Shown here: positions 1-12,298 of the stretch, piece after piece
Layout: each line of letters starts with the position of its first letter
Position numbering within the stretch: the first letter of the stretch is position 1
Origin: Fremontodendron californicum
Taxonomy: Eukaryota > Streptophyta > Magnoliopsida > Malvales > Malvaceae
Assembly: GCA_030761205.1 (NCBI GenBank)
Contig: JAULJL010000021.1
Span: 14,365,160 to 14,429,159 of the forward strand
Reading direction: 5' to 3'
DNA length: 64,000 nucleotides
Notes under the pieces: generated by a model
Database searches by the model: none
Seen by the model: the letters and a program-made list of their open reading frames with translations, nothing else
What the model was told of the DNA's origin: nothing
Program-made: the position numbers and the translations under genes

Positions 1-3000
1 GCCGAATTTGACATGAATGCTTGCCTTGATTTCTCTTTCTTTTTTCTTCTTTGCATGTTGTTGTGGGGAACATGATTTTTGAAGGTTTATTTAAGTATTT
101 AATATTCTGATTTTTTACAAAAAATGAAGCAAAAGAGGTTGAAATGGCTACATGATCTTGATACACATCAAGTGACCATGGTTACGGGAGAGGCTATGCC
201 CATTTTTACCAACCATGAAGGTCACCTCTATTTTATTCATTAGCATGGTTTATTTTCTGATTTTTTGAAATGGAAAGGCTTCATGATCTTGGCAAGACCA
301 AGTGATTATGGTTAGGGGAGAGGCTATGCCCATTTTGTACCAACCATGGAGCTTAACTTTCCTTGTTTTGTTTACTAGCTTTTCTTGTTATTTTCTTTGC
401 ATGTCTATGTTTATTTTGATCATGTTCTTTACATTATTTTTATGCTATATTTGCTTTTATATTTGCTTTTATGAAATTATATTACCTTGTAGGTATTTTG
501 GCCCTCATGTTCTTGAATATATTTTGCATTTTTTCATGTATCATACCTTGCATGTTGCCATGTTTGCATCTTATATTTTTACCATATGACCATTTGGCTA
601 CTTCCATTTTGTTTGCCTTGTATGTGTATTTTCATCTTGCTTGTTGATTTGTTTGCATCTCCATGTTTGGTTTTGTGTATTTTGGTTTAAAATGCTATAT
701 GTTTGTGTTATTTGCAAGCTAGGATTACGCCATGATTTTTGAGGACCATTCGGCCAACATGACCCCTTTTGCTTTGTGTTTGTGTTTGCATTTCCCATTG
801 GTTTAGTTGATAGGTTAGCATTTCATGCCATGACATTATGTATTTTGAATTGGTTTGCCATGTGTTTGTGTTATTTGCTAGATAGGATTGCCCTAGGTTA
901 TCTAGTGGCCATTCGGCCTCTTCATGCATTCCTTACCTTGTGTGTGCATTTGCATTTTGTTTAGGTACCATGCTTTGCATTATTATGCCTTGAGATTGTG
1001 TATTAGTTGCTGTTTGTTCATGCATTAGTATTAGGTTTATTGGTCATTATATGTTCATGACATTCTCATGCATTCTCATCACATTTTAGGTCTAGGCCAT
1101 CTTTGTATTGCCATGCATATTAGGTCTTAGATCATATTGGTGTTGCCATGCATTGCTATGCTATTTAGGTCTTAGGTCACATTAGTATTGTCATGCACAT
1201 TCATAACACATTAGGTCTAAGTCACATTTGCATTATCAAGCATTTCATGCATATTAAGTTAGGATAGCATTTATTGCCATACAAACTCATGCTAGGCATT
1301 TAGGTCATTAGTATTGCCATGCATTTTCCATATCACTTAGGCTTTAAACCATGCATTTCATGCATTCACTTTGCTGTATTTTCATGGATTTCATGTCATG
1401 CCACATATTTTATGACTTAGGCCAATCAATGGCTCAAAGTCATGCTCACTTGAGCATACTTGTGGAAAATTAAAGGGTTATCAAATTGATTATTCAACCT
1501 TTGTGATTTCTTTTACTTAGCCAATTTTTGTCTAACTCTTTTAAAGGTTTTAACTACTGTTTGTAGGTCCTTAGGAGAGTCTCCATCATTTTTACTTTGA
1601 ATAAATGATTTTACCAAAGGCAAAAAAAAAAATGTGTTTTAGCAAAACAGTTTTTCACCCAGTACTCGAACTTTTTCGATTTTTCTAGGAAGTCATCTTT
1701 AATCAGAAAATTAAGCCAATTTTTCTCGTGTAGTTTTACATGTTCTGAGTCTCCAGTATTTGTTCTAGATTTTTTTGAATTTTTAAAAATAGGTTAAAAA
1801 ATCCTGTTTTAAAACTGGATAGTAGAGTCATATTTGAATTTGAGGGAAAATTCAAATCATTTTTATGTTTCGACTAAGTTACTTAGAGGGGGCTGCTTAG
1901 GAAATTTAGCTATTGTCTTAGGATGGTTTCTAGGCCATTTTAAACTTAAAAAATGATTTTATAGAGTTCGGGTCAAGAGTGGTCAAGTCCGGGATTTTTA
2001 AACCTAGAAAATTAGTGCCATTTTTAAAGGGTTTGGCTAGGGTTTTAATCCTCATTCAAATTGCTTTCAATTTTGTTTTCAAACAAATCACAAAGTATTC
2101 TAATTTTAGAAAATTTAATTTGATATATTTTTCTAAGGTAGCCACATATCTTTTTAGATATATGGATTTCCTTAATTAAAGAAAAAAAAATACATTTTCA
2201 TGCATTGCATTTTTCATGTTCATGCATACTATATAACATTTGATTTTTGCTATGATAATTTCTATGATATTGTTGTTATTTTGATTTATTTTATGGTGTT
2301 ATGTTGTTGGTTATATAGTTTTGAATATTACATGCTATCCTATGTTTTTTATTTAGTTATTTACTTTTGTTACATTATTTAGCATATACTATGTTCATGC
2401 ATTATTATTTTTATTTTCATGCATATTTCATGATAGCATTATTTTATGTTTCATGCCATTTCATGTCACTTAGATTATATTCCATGTCATTTAGATTATA
2501 TTATTTTAGAATATGCCATGTCATTTAAAATATGCCATATCATTTAAATCTGCCATGTCATTTAAGACATTTCATTTCATTTAGAATATATCATGTTACT
2601 TTAAGATATTTCATTTCATTTAGAACATGCCATGCCATTTAAATTATATCATTTCATTTAGGTTGCATTATATTATCTTGATTTTGTTATATCTTTACTA
2701 TGTCACACATATTCATGTTCATATATTTTCTTAATGTTTTGAAAAAGATAATGATTTTAGTAAAGATATTCCCGAGTTAAAATAATTCATGAGTTCTTTG
2801 TCGGGTTTGCTGGGGAGGATGTCATCAATTATCATTAATAACGGAATATCTTCTTTAAAACGAGAATGATTCGAAAATTATTCCAAAATAATGAAAACTT
2901 CTATATTTTGCCACGTTTGTTGGGAAATATAGGAAAATTTGGAATTAATAAATTTCGGATCATTTTCAATTAAAAATGGAATTATTTTTTTTTAAATTGA

Positions 3001-3415
3001 GAATTTATTTAAAATACCAAATTTAAAATCGACTTTTTACCAAGACTCGAGATAACACATGATTAATAAGGTACCATTCTATACGGGCATTGTGGGGGTG
3101 CTAATCCTTCCCCATACGTAATCAAGTCCCGAACCCGCTTCTTTGATTTCTCTGGTTTAAAACGTGGACTTGAAATTGGTTTTAAAAATGTTTTAATTAA
3201 TTTTAAAATGTTTTTACAAAATCGGTTTTAATAGGTGGCCGATCACACCTAGCAAAAAAAGATTGGTGTCGACTCCATGTCTTTTTCGAGGTCATTTTCA
3301 AAACCTTCAGTTTTCATGAGGAATTAAGTCGACTTTTCCTTGGTTTTCTTTTAATGATACGCTAAATGAATAATAAAGTCTTGTGATGAGACTTGTTATT
3401 TTTTAGGTTGCGACA
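1..3415 (+). mobile_element. Element A: right part of a 5' LTR (Ogre/TAT-type)
   Basis: This is the 3' portion of a giant LTR; its start lies left of the window. The LTR ends in ...TTGCGACA at 3415, directly before a tRNA-Arg primer site. Blocks align in order with the LTRs at 6587-12277 and 14205-19207: GGCC-N4-GGCC motifs, arrays of 'TTAGGTC...CCATGCAT' (about 1020-1400), a TCATTTAGATTATATT-like array (about 2440-2690), the conserved GGTACC/GTGGGGGTGCTAATCC block (about 3068-3115) and the TTTTTTAGGTTGCGACA end. It holds no credible gene. The short ORFs in it (302-589, 776-964, 1979-2382) are Phe/Leu/Tyr-rich translations of AT-rich DNA. Confidence 0.85.
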
Positions 3416-3418
3416 GCT

Positions 3419-3435
3419 TGGCGACTCCACTGGGA
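3419..3435 (+). promoter_or_regulatory. Element A primer binding site (tRNA-Arg)
   Basis: TGGCGACTCCACTGGGA lies three bases after the LTR end. It is complementary to a plant tRNA-Arg 3' end (...AGTGGAGTCGCCA), the primer known for Ogre elements. One G is missing from the usual GGGG run. Confidence 0.85.
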
Positions 3436-4370
3436 AATTTAGAGAGTCAGGCCTGGAATTAGTCGTGTGTTATCGAAGTCTCGGTTTTGTCGGGTTTAAT
3501 TGGAATTTAGTTTTAATTCCCACATTTTTTAAATAATAAGGAGAATTTTGAGAATAATAAAATATTTTTTAAAAATATGTCCATATTCATGTGCATACAT
3601 ATTATTATTGTTCTCTGGTTATTTTGGTGCATATATTTATTTATTGCTTAATTGATGATTTATGTTGTTTAGTCTTATCGGGGTATTTAGAATCAGGGTT
3701 GTAGAATAGGTGGTGAAAGGTTTGTTGTTCCTCCTCACACACATTGCACTTGCATTTGCATAACATGAGCCCTATACCCGGGTTCCGTCCCTTTAAGTGG
3801 AAGTAAAGTAGCTACACTCCGTGATTAACAATCCGAATGGGTTAGCAAAATACTTTTGGAGTATAAATTACCTAAGCTCCCGTGATTAACAATCCTCATG
3901 GGCTAGGGAAATATACTCTAACGAATTGAACCCGCTTTTATCGGGGTGCTTTACTAGCCTTCACAGGCAACAGTGAGGAACAATTCGAGGCCTTTTAGAA
4001 CTTCATTTACCCACATATAGTGAACCATAGAGCCAACATGGGCGAAGCTCTGCCGAATTTTGATAGAATTATCGAAGGTAGGAACACATGGAGGGACACT
4101 TCTAACCTTTTATTACCTATTTACATCCCGAATAAATTTTACAAATCAGGCAGTGATGAACGCACATCGTTTTGCCCACAATAGATTCAAAATTTCATCC
4201 CAAAGGCATCATAATGCCAAATCTTCATTGGGACATTTGTTATATTATTCTGTCATTATTTGATTTCTTCACATTTACTGACTTGTTTCTTTTTCATGCA
4301 TTTTTTGTGTCATCATGATGCATAGGGAAAGTTATTGGCCTCGTGATAATCTTCAATCAAAAGGGTTTTC
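3436..4370 (+). other. Element A untranslated leader
   Basis: Non-coding leader between the primer site and ORF1. It aligns with the leaders at 19229-20686 and, reversed, 34820-36410. It includes a direct repeat of GTGATTAACAATCC...ATGGG (3821-3845 and 3882-3906) and the block around 'GGAACACATGGAGGGAC' (about 4081). No convincing coding capacity; the short ORF at 4060-4263 has no family features. Confidence 0.7.
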
Positions 4371-6210
4371 ATGAAGGGTCAGGCTAGTTCAATAGCGAAA
4401 GAGCATGCAGGGGTATGGCAGTGGTCAGAGTCAGAGCAGCGAAGAGATGGGGATTGTTTAAAAGAGGGATATATATCAGTATTGCCAGAACGGGTAGATT
4501 TAGTTTACTGGCAAAATGATCTTCGAGGGTTGATGGATATTTGGAGTCAATGGGATATGTCAGAAAAGAGGATTTTCACTCAGATATATGGAGACATAGC
4601 ATTGTTGATTTCGGTTAGGATTAATAGTGAGTTGATTCGTGCTATGGTACATTTCTGGAATCCTGCTTACCGATGCTTTATCTTCAACAAGGAAGACATG
4701 ACACCGACCATAGAGGAATATTGGCTTTGTTATGTATTGAGGATGCTATCCCTGATCGGATTTATTAAAGGATTCGAAGACACTAGGGTTTAAGAAGAAA
4801 TTAGCTAGGATTATGGGAATGGATAGCAAATGGGTCGATGCTCATGTGGTTAAGAAAGGGAAAAGTGAGTGTATTCCTTGGGATGCTCTCCAATCTTTGA
4901 TCTGAAGTCACCCAAATAGAGAGATTGCTAGGGATATTTTTGCCTTATCCATATATGGTTTGGTTATCTTCCCGGGGACACTAGGACGTCTCGAGTTGGC
5001 CAAGTTGACCTTTTTGAGAAGTTAAGACATAAGATACATCCTTGTCCAGCCATCATAGCAGAAACTATTCAATCTTTGAACTTTTGCAAAAGGGAAGGAA
5101 AAGGAAGATTCAGGGGGTGTATGCAGCTTTTCTACGTTTGGATTGAGAGCCATTTTTGGAGAAGGGAGGATGTCTCTTTCTAACCATACTTGAAAACCCT
5201 AGTACCGATCAATGAATTCCTTAAAATAGATTGGCCCGAAGAAAGAAATGAAGAGCAATAGATCAACCTGTTTTAAAATCTTAAAGGTGAAATAATAACT
5301 TGGAGAGCTCCATGGATGATTCCAATATCGATATTGTACAAATAGGGAGACAAGTCAAGCGTTCCACTACTGGGGATTTGGGGAGTCGTGAGCTATGCAC
5401 CTCTGTTGGTGTAAAGACATGTTGAATCTCAACAGTTCACACCCGCGACTCATGGACTGGGTCTATTAGAGTTCACCTATGGAGAATAGGGTTACTCAGG
5501 AAAGGTGCGGGGAATAATTAAAGCATGGAAAAAGACCCGTCGGATAAAGGTAGCCAGATATGCCGATATCGTCATACTTGACTACCTGGTATGAAGAGAA
5601 AGGAGGGTTAATGATAGATTATTGGCATCTGATGAGGAAGAGGTCCAGTTCATGAATTCACCACCAAAATGAGTGCCATCAGAGTTAGAAATTTCAAGGG
5701 CAAAATTCGAAAAAGAAAAGGCCCAAATGAGAAAAGAAATTGCCCAATTGCAAGAAGAGCTTGAGGACATGAAAAACAGGGAATCAGCTCGGGAAAGAGA
5801 AAAGGAAAAGATCAAGAGAGAAAGGGACACTGTCAAGGGAGATCTTAAGGAATTACATTTGGAGAACAAAAGGTATCATTTCGAGCTCAGATTTGAAAGA
5901 ACCCTCAATACTTTCGGGGAATGGGAGCAAGAGGTCAAAAATCTCAAGAAGGAGAGTAACTACTAGAAAGAGAGAGCGAAACATGAAGAAGCCCAAGCCA
6001 ATCAACTTGAGAAGCAAGCTAAGGAAAGTTTACATAGTGATGTTTCTGCTGACATGTCAAGGGGCCATAAACAATAGGGGTCAGATTGAAGAGCAAGGCA
6101 ATCAAAAGGAGACTGTGAAAAAAAGTCCAAGATCCGAGGGAGTTACTATAGGACTAATTTTTTGTAATAGCACTTTGAAAGGAAAATTATGGACTTGTCT
6201 TAGGCAGTGA
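4371..6210 (+). pseudogene. Ogre ORF1 remnant (DUF7745-type protein plus coiled coil), element A
   Basis: Decayed ORF1, the extra 5' gene of Ogre elements; its function is unknown. The first 140 codons (4371-4793) are open and carry the family hallmarks: a W..Q.DL..L..IW..W segment, a 'FWNPAYRCFIFNKEDMTPT' stretch, then IEEYW. After a shift at about 4790, recognisable pieces continue in changing frames: a KKLARIMGMDSKWV piece, IPWDALQSLI, then a stop, SHPNREIARDIFALSIYGLVIFP (about 4900-4970), and WRAPWMI...SYAPLLV (about 5300-5405). The C-terminal part at 5673-5966 is a charged coiled coil rich in E, K and R that ends with a WEQEVKNLKKE motif. Several stops and frameshifts break the gene. 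This is the only ORF1 in the window, so A probably derives from an autonomous lineage, whereas B, C and D lack it. Confidence 0.8.
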
Positions 6211-6586
6211 TATTTTTTTTTTTATCTTTGATATATTTAGTTCCAGGAAATCAATGAAAGACCGTTCAGTTGGAATTATCCCAGGTTCAATACTTTCAAA
6301 TGCATTATATTTTCATATATTTTGTTTGTTCATTCGTACATTTATTCATATTTATAATCATTCATTTTTTTATGATTATTCATTCATATTCATATACTTA
6401 ACCACTTATTTATTCATTTTACTTGTTCATAATTCATTCATATTCATATACTTATCCCCTTATTTATTCATTTCACTTGTTCATTCATTTATTCTTTCAT
6501 ATTTATATACTTAGTCATATATTTATTCATTTTATTTGTTCATTCATTCATATTTAGTCATTCATTCATTTTTAATAAAATATAAA
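6211..6586 (+). repeat. Short tandem repeat spacer downstream of ORF1, element A
   Basis: From about 6340 to 6570 there are about four imperfect copies of a ~55-bp unit built from TTCATTCATATTCATATACTTA, TTTATTCATTT and CTTGTTCA. No coding potential is apparent. Element A is interrupted at 6587 by the LTR of element B. No polypurine tract precedes that LTR. Confidence 0.7.
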
Positions 6587-9500
6587 TGTAGACACTTAAT
6601 TTTGTCCGGACCACTAAAACAGGTATGTTTTCTTCCTAAGTTGATGTTTCAGAATGCTGAAAGGCTTTTTTCATCCTGCAGGTGGTACTCCGAGACTTAG
6701 CCTAAGAAAGCAGATAGAAAAAGTAAAACTTGAAAAACGTCAACCCTAAAAAAGTCAACCCCAAAAATGTCAACTACTAAAAAAGTCAACCCACTTTCCA
6801 AATCAAGATTTGAAGTTCAATTGAAAGATGGTGAAATAATTTTGATAATCCGAGGTCTATATTGAAAGATATGGAGTTCAGAAGTTAGGTTACAAAAATT
6901 TAGTAGAAAGAAAACCCTAGTTCGAGAAATTTGGGGAAAAGTGCTCGAACGGTCAAAATGGTCGAAATTGAAGGTTCCAAATGAAAGGTAAGTACTGACT
7001 ACAGGTAATGGAGAAGCTACTTGGAAGAAAAACTGATAGAAAAATCAATTCAGAAGAAAACCGATAATTAGGGTTTTTGGTGGATTTTAGTGAAATTTGG
7101 AAGAATTACGAAAATGGCTCGATTCGGTAAGACTAAAGCCCCTAATTGATGAGGGGTGATTAAACAAGGATAGCCCAAAGCTCAGTTTGAAGAAAATCTA
7201 AAAATCGGACTTGTTTTGAGCAAAACTGGGTTTCAGAGGCAAAAAGGCAATATTGGAAAATTTGAGAAAAATTGCAAATGAACTTCAAAAATTCTGAAAA
7301 TTTGCAAATATCATTCTTAAATTATTTGAAAGAGATTGGAGAAATAAAATCTTCATTCAGAGTTCGTTTGCAAAATGGCTAAATCCCGGGTCCTCTATGT
7401 AGTAATTCAAGCAGATAAATCCCGAAAAAATAGCAAATGAGCTCCAAAAATTATGAAAATTTCCAGATCATATTTTTAAATTATTTGGAGAGATTGATGA
7501 ATAAAAATATGGATTCAGAGCTCGTTTAAAAAATGGTAAAGTTCGGGTGCATAAAAGGGCCAATTTTGGAAATAAATCCAAAATAAATAGTAAATTGACT
7601 CGAAAATTTTTGAAAACTTCCAGAATTCAATTTTTTATTATTTTAGAAGTATTGAAAATATAAAAATTGAATTTAGAACCCGTTTGCTATTTATTTAGGT
7701 TTGGGGGGCAAAAAGGTATTTCATCGAAGAAACCAAAAAAGGCAAATTTGTAATTGAGAAAAATATGAAAGAAGAAGGAATTGCTGGGATTTTTATTCCT
7801 TTGATCAGCCAGCATAGAGGAGAAGAAGGAAGCTTGAACAATTTAATTCCTTAGTCACTATCAAGCCACATGCTACCACTAACACCTTGCAAATGGTCCC
7901 CCCTTCATCCAATGGCTTAGGTGCCTTGTAGGAAAGTTGAATGCACCATCCAATGGTCAAGTTTAAATTCCAAGATGACATTTTTATTTGTCATGAAAGA
8001 ACCCTCATCCAATGGCCAAGAATGGAAGAAAAAAGATGAGCACAATTCATCCAAAGGTGAGCATTCATTCGGCCAAGCAAGGGAGTGCATGGGATTGTCT
8101 CTTTTCATCCAATGGCTTAGGCCATCTACTAGGGTTGAGTACACATGTTGAGGGCTGGATTTAATCTACAAGATGTCATTTTTATGTTGTTTTCATCCAA
8201 TGACCAAGAATGGAAAAGCACAACTCATCCAAGAGTAGGCACTCAAAGGGGCAAGCAATAGAATGCATGGGATTGGTCCTCTTTCATCTAAGGGATGAGG
8301 TTATTACAAGGGTTTAGTACACGTCTTAAGGGCTGCTATCAATTGGAAAGATGACATTTTTATGTTGTCATCAAAATATCTTAATCTAAGGGCCAAGATT
8401 GGAGGAGAAAAAGTGTAAATTCCATCCAATGGTGGAGAGGCCATTCGGCCAAGGCTATGGGAGAGGGGCTGATTTCATTTTTTCACAAGTTTGGATGCTG
8501 GAAACAATAGCCAATTTAGAAAAGGAAAAGGTTTTGAAAGAAATAAAAGAAAAGGTTTTCAATAGAGAGCTTGAAGATAGTCATCTCTACCAAGCTCTAG
8601 CATAGCTTTCTTCTTGTTTTCCATGGTGATTTCTTGATTTTCTATCTTGTTTTCCTACTACATTTTTCATAGAAATAAAGTTTTTTAAATGTTTACTTAG
8701 GTTTTCATCTCTTCTTCTTCATCAAAAGGGTTGAAATCAATTTTTTTTTTTACATAGCTATTGCTTTGGCCGAATGTGGTATGTTGTTTGCCTTGGTCTT
8801 TTTTTTTCCTTGCATGCTGTTGTGAAAAAAATGATTTTTAGAAGGTTTGTTTAAGTATTTTATATTCTGATTTTTACAAAAAGATGAAGCAAAAAAAGGT
8901 TGAAATGGCTTCATGATCTTGGCAAGACCAAGTGACCATGGTTAGGGGAGAGGCTATGCCCATTTTTACCTACCATGAAGCTCACCTTAATTTTGCTATT
9001 TAGCATGGTTTATTTTCTGATTTTTGAAATGGAAAGCCTTCGAAATCTTGGCAAGACCAGGCGATTATGGTTAGGTGAGAGGCTTTGCCCATTTTATACC
9101 AACCATGGAGCTTAACTTTCCTTTTTTATTTACTAGTTTTGCTTGTTATTTGCTTGTTATTTGCTTTGCATGTCTATGTTTAATTTTTTATATGTTCTTT
9201 ACATTATTTTCTATGCTATATTTGTTTCTATATTTCATTTCCATGCTTGATATTTTTTCCTTGTAGATTCGGCCCTTGTGTTCATTTGAGTCATATTGTG
9301 CATTTTTGTTTTTCCATATATCATGTCTTATATTATAAACATGTTTGCATCTTTAAATTTTGTCATATGGCCATTCGGCTACTCCATGTTGCTATGCATT
9401 ACATGTGTATTTTCATCTTGCTTCTTGACTTGTTTGCATTTCCATGCAATGAGTTAGCATGTCTTCAATTTTACTATGCCATATGCTTGTGAAAATGCTA

Positions 9501-12277
9501 TGATAAAATGCCATCATTTGGAGTATATGACCATTCGGCTATTCCATTTAGTATGCCTTGCATATGCATGTGCATTTTCATCTTGCTTCTTGACTTGTTT
9601 GCATCTCCATGCCATTAGCTTGTGCATTTTGATTTTAGTATGTCATATACTTGTGAAAATGTCATGACATTATGCATCTTGATATGATTTGTCATATATT
9701 TGTGTCATTCACTAGATAGGATTGCATTAGAGTACCATATGACCATTCGGCCTCTTCATGCATTCCTTACCTTATTATGCATTTGCATTTTGTTTAGGTA
9801 ACATGCTTTGCATTATCATATCTTGAAATTGTGTATTAGTTGCTGTTTGTTCTAGCATTAGCATTAGGTTCATTGGTCATTGTATGTTCATAGTAGTGCT
9901 ATGCATTTTCATTGCATTTTAGGTCTAGGCCATATTAGTATTGCCATGCATATTGGGTCTTAAATCATATTGGTATTGCGATGCATTTCTATGCTACTTA
10001 GGTCTTAGGTTACATTAGCGTTTTCATGCATATTCACAACCTATTAGGTCCAAGTCATATTTGGATTGTCAAGCATTGCATGCATATTAAGTTAGGATAG
10101 CATTTATTGCCTTGCAAATTCATGCTAGGCATTTAGGTTATATTTGTCATGTATTTCCTTTACCATTTATTCTTTATACCATGCATTTCATACATTTCAT
10201 TTGCTTTATGTTCATGTATTCCATGTCATTTCCACATGATTTAGACTTAGGCCAATCAACAACTTAAAGTCATGCTCTCTTGATCATACTTGTGGAAAAT
10301 TAAAGAGTTGTCAAATTGATTATTCTACCTTTGTGATTTTTTTACTTAGCCAATTTTTATCCAAGGCTTTTAAATGTTTTAGATACTTTCCTTAGGTCTT
10401 TAGCATGATCTCCAACAATTTTTACTTTGATTTTTAAATGATTTATCAAAGGCAAAAAAATGTGTTTTGACCAAACAGTTTTTTTTCACCCAGTACTTGA
10501 ACTTCTCTGATTTTTCTGGGCAGTCATTTTTAATCAGAAAATTAAGACAATTTTTTCTCGTGTAGTTTTACATGTTCTGAGTCTCCAGTATTTGTTTTAG
10601 ATTTTTTTTGAATTTTTAAAAATAGGCTAAAAAATTGTGTACCAAAACCGGACATTAGAGGCAGATTTGAAATCAAAAGAGAAATAATGGTTGAATTTGG
10701 CTAAGGCATTTAGAGGGGGTTGGTTAGAAGTTTTATCTACTATCTTAGGGTAGTTTCTAGGCCTTTTTAAACTTTAAAAATGATTTTATAAATCTCGGGT
10801 TAAGGGTGGTCAAGTCCGGAATCTTAAACTTAGGAAATTAAAGCCACTTTAAAAGGGTTTGGTAGAGGTTTAAATCTTCATTCTAGTTTTTATTCAAAAT
10901 TGTTTTCAAACAATTAAAAAGTTTTGTTTTTTTTAGAAATTCTAATTTGACATATTTTCCTAAGGTAGCCAGATATCTTTTTAGATATACGGATTTTTTT
11001 ATTTAGAGGAAAAAATACATTTTCATGCATTGCATTTTCCATGTTCATGGATTTTATTTAATATGTGATTTTTGTTATTATATTTTCCATGGTATTATTA
11101 TTACTTTTGATTTACATTTTATTATGTTATATTGTTTGCCATATTATTTTGAATATTTCATGCTATCCTATATTTTTTATTTAGTCATTTATTTTTGTCT
11201 CATTATTTAGCATATACTATGTTCATGCATTTTTATTTTACTTTCATGCATATTTTATGATAGCATTATTTTATGTTTCACGTCATTTCTTGTCACTTAG
11301 ATCATATTCCATATCATTTAGGTTATATTATTTAGAATATGCCATGTCATTTTAAATATGCCATATCATTTAAAATTGCCATCTCATTTAAATCATTTTA
11401 TTTCATTTAGAATATACCATAATACTTAGGATTTTTTATTTCATCTATAATATACTATGCCATTTAAATTATGTCATGTCATTTAGGTTGCATTATATTA
11501 TCTAGACTTTGCTATGTCATTTTATTTATGTCATACATGTTCATATTCATTTTATTTTATTTTTTTTTTTAAAAAGGATAATGATTTTCAATAAAAAAAT
11601 AAAGATATTCTCGAGTTAAAATAATTCATGAGTTCTCTACCGGGTTTGCTAGAGGGAATATCATCAATTATCATTAATAAAGGAATATCTTTCTTTCAAA
11701 AAATGAAAATGATTCGGAAAGTTTTCCAAATAGATAAAAATTTCTATATTTTACCGATTTTGTCGGGGAATATAGGAAAATTTTGAATTAATAAATTCCG
11801 GATCATTTTCAATAAAAAATGGAATTATTTTTCTTTAAATTTGGAATTAAATTGAAATACTAAATTAAAACTGACTTTTTTTTACCGAGACTTGAGATAA
11901 CACATGATCAATAAGGTACCGTTTGAGACGGGCGTTGTGGGGGTGCTAATCCTTCCCCTCAAGTAACCGAGTCCCGAACCCGATTCTTCGATTTTCTCTG
12001 GTTTATAACGCAGAATTGAAATTGGTTTTAAAATTTTTTTAATTAATTTTAAAATGTTTTATAAAACCGATTTTAGTAGGTTTTATAAAACCGATTTTAA
12101 TAGGTGGCCGATCACACTTAGCTAAAAAAGATTGATGGTGACTCCATGTCTTTTTACGAGGCCGTTTTCATACCCTCGACCTTTTAATTCAATCTAGAGG
12201 AATTAAGTCGTCTTTTCCTCTGCTTCTGTTTCCCCCTCACTCAAACGTGTCCCCACGACAGGGATCATGTATCGACA
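6587..12277 (+). mobile_element. Element B: complete 5' LTR, 5.7 kb (Ogre/TAT-type)
   Basis: The LTR starts TGTAGACACTTAATTTTGTC at 6587 and ends ...ATCGACA at 12277, followed by a primer site. The start matches the LTR starts at 14205 and 58325 and, reversed, the ends at 27908 and 52087. Inside, in order: AAAGTCAACC repeats (about 6720-6800), two copies of a ~159-bp tandem unit (about 7260-7560), a ~190-bp repeat series (about 7900-8450), GGCC-N4-GGCC motifs, and the terminal conserved blocks. The last ~50 bp (CCCCACGACAGGGATCATG...) differ from the TTTTTTAGGTTGCGACA end of the other LTRs. No gene is present. Confidence 0.88.
7900..8450 (+). repeat. ~190-bp imperfect direct repeats inside the B LTR
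   Basis: About 2.5-3 copies of a unit containing TTCATCCAATGGC(TT/CA)..., 'AAGATGACATTTTTATTTGTC' or the like, CCAAGAATGG and AGCAAGGGA(G)TGCATGGGATTG. Copies begin near 7905, 8107 and 8281. Two ORFs of 75-76 codons on opposite strands here come from the repeat and are not genes. Confidence 0.65.
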
Positions 12278-12280
12278 GCT

Positions 12281-12298
12281 TGGCAACTCCACTAGGGA
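12281..12298 (+). promoter_or_regulatory. Element B primer binding site, mutated (tRNA-Arg)
   Basis: TGGCAACTCCACTAGGGA, three bases after the LTR. Compared with TGGCGACTCCACTGGGGA it has two G-to-A changes, one at a CpG, as expected from deamination of methylated cytosine on the other strand. It marks the start of B's internal region. Confidence 0.75.

Noticed and set aside
302..1000. Hydrophobic Phe/Tyr/Leu-rich ORFs (also 2200-2382, 9075-9667, 11025-11210, 17792-18185)
   Set aside because: They are translations of T-rich LTR repeats. Frames are not conserved between homologous LTRs and no membrane-protein family is recognisable.
5582..5869. Ser/Leu-rich minus-strand ORF
   Set aside because: Antisense of the ORF1 coiled-coil region.
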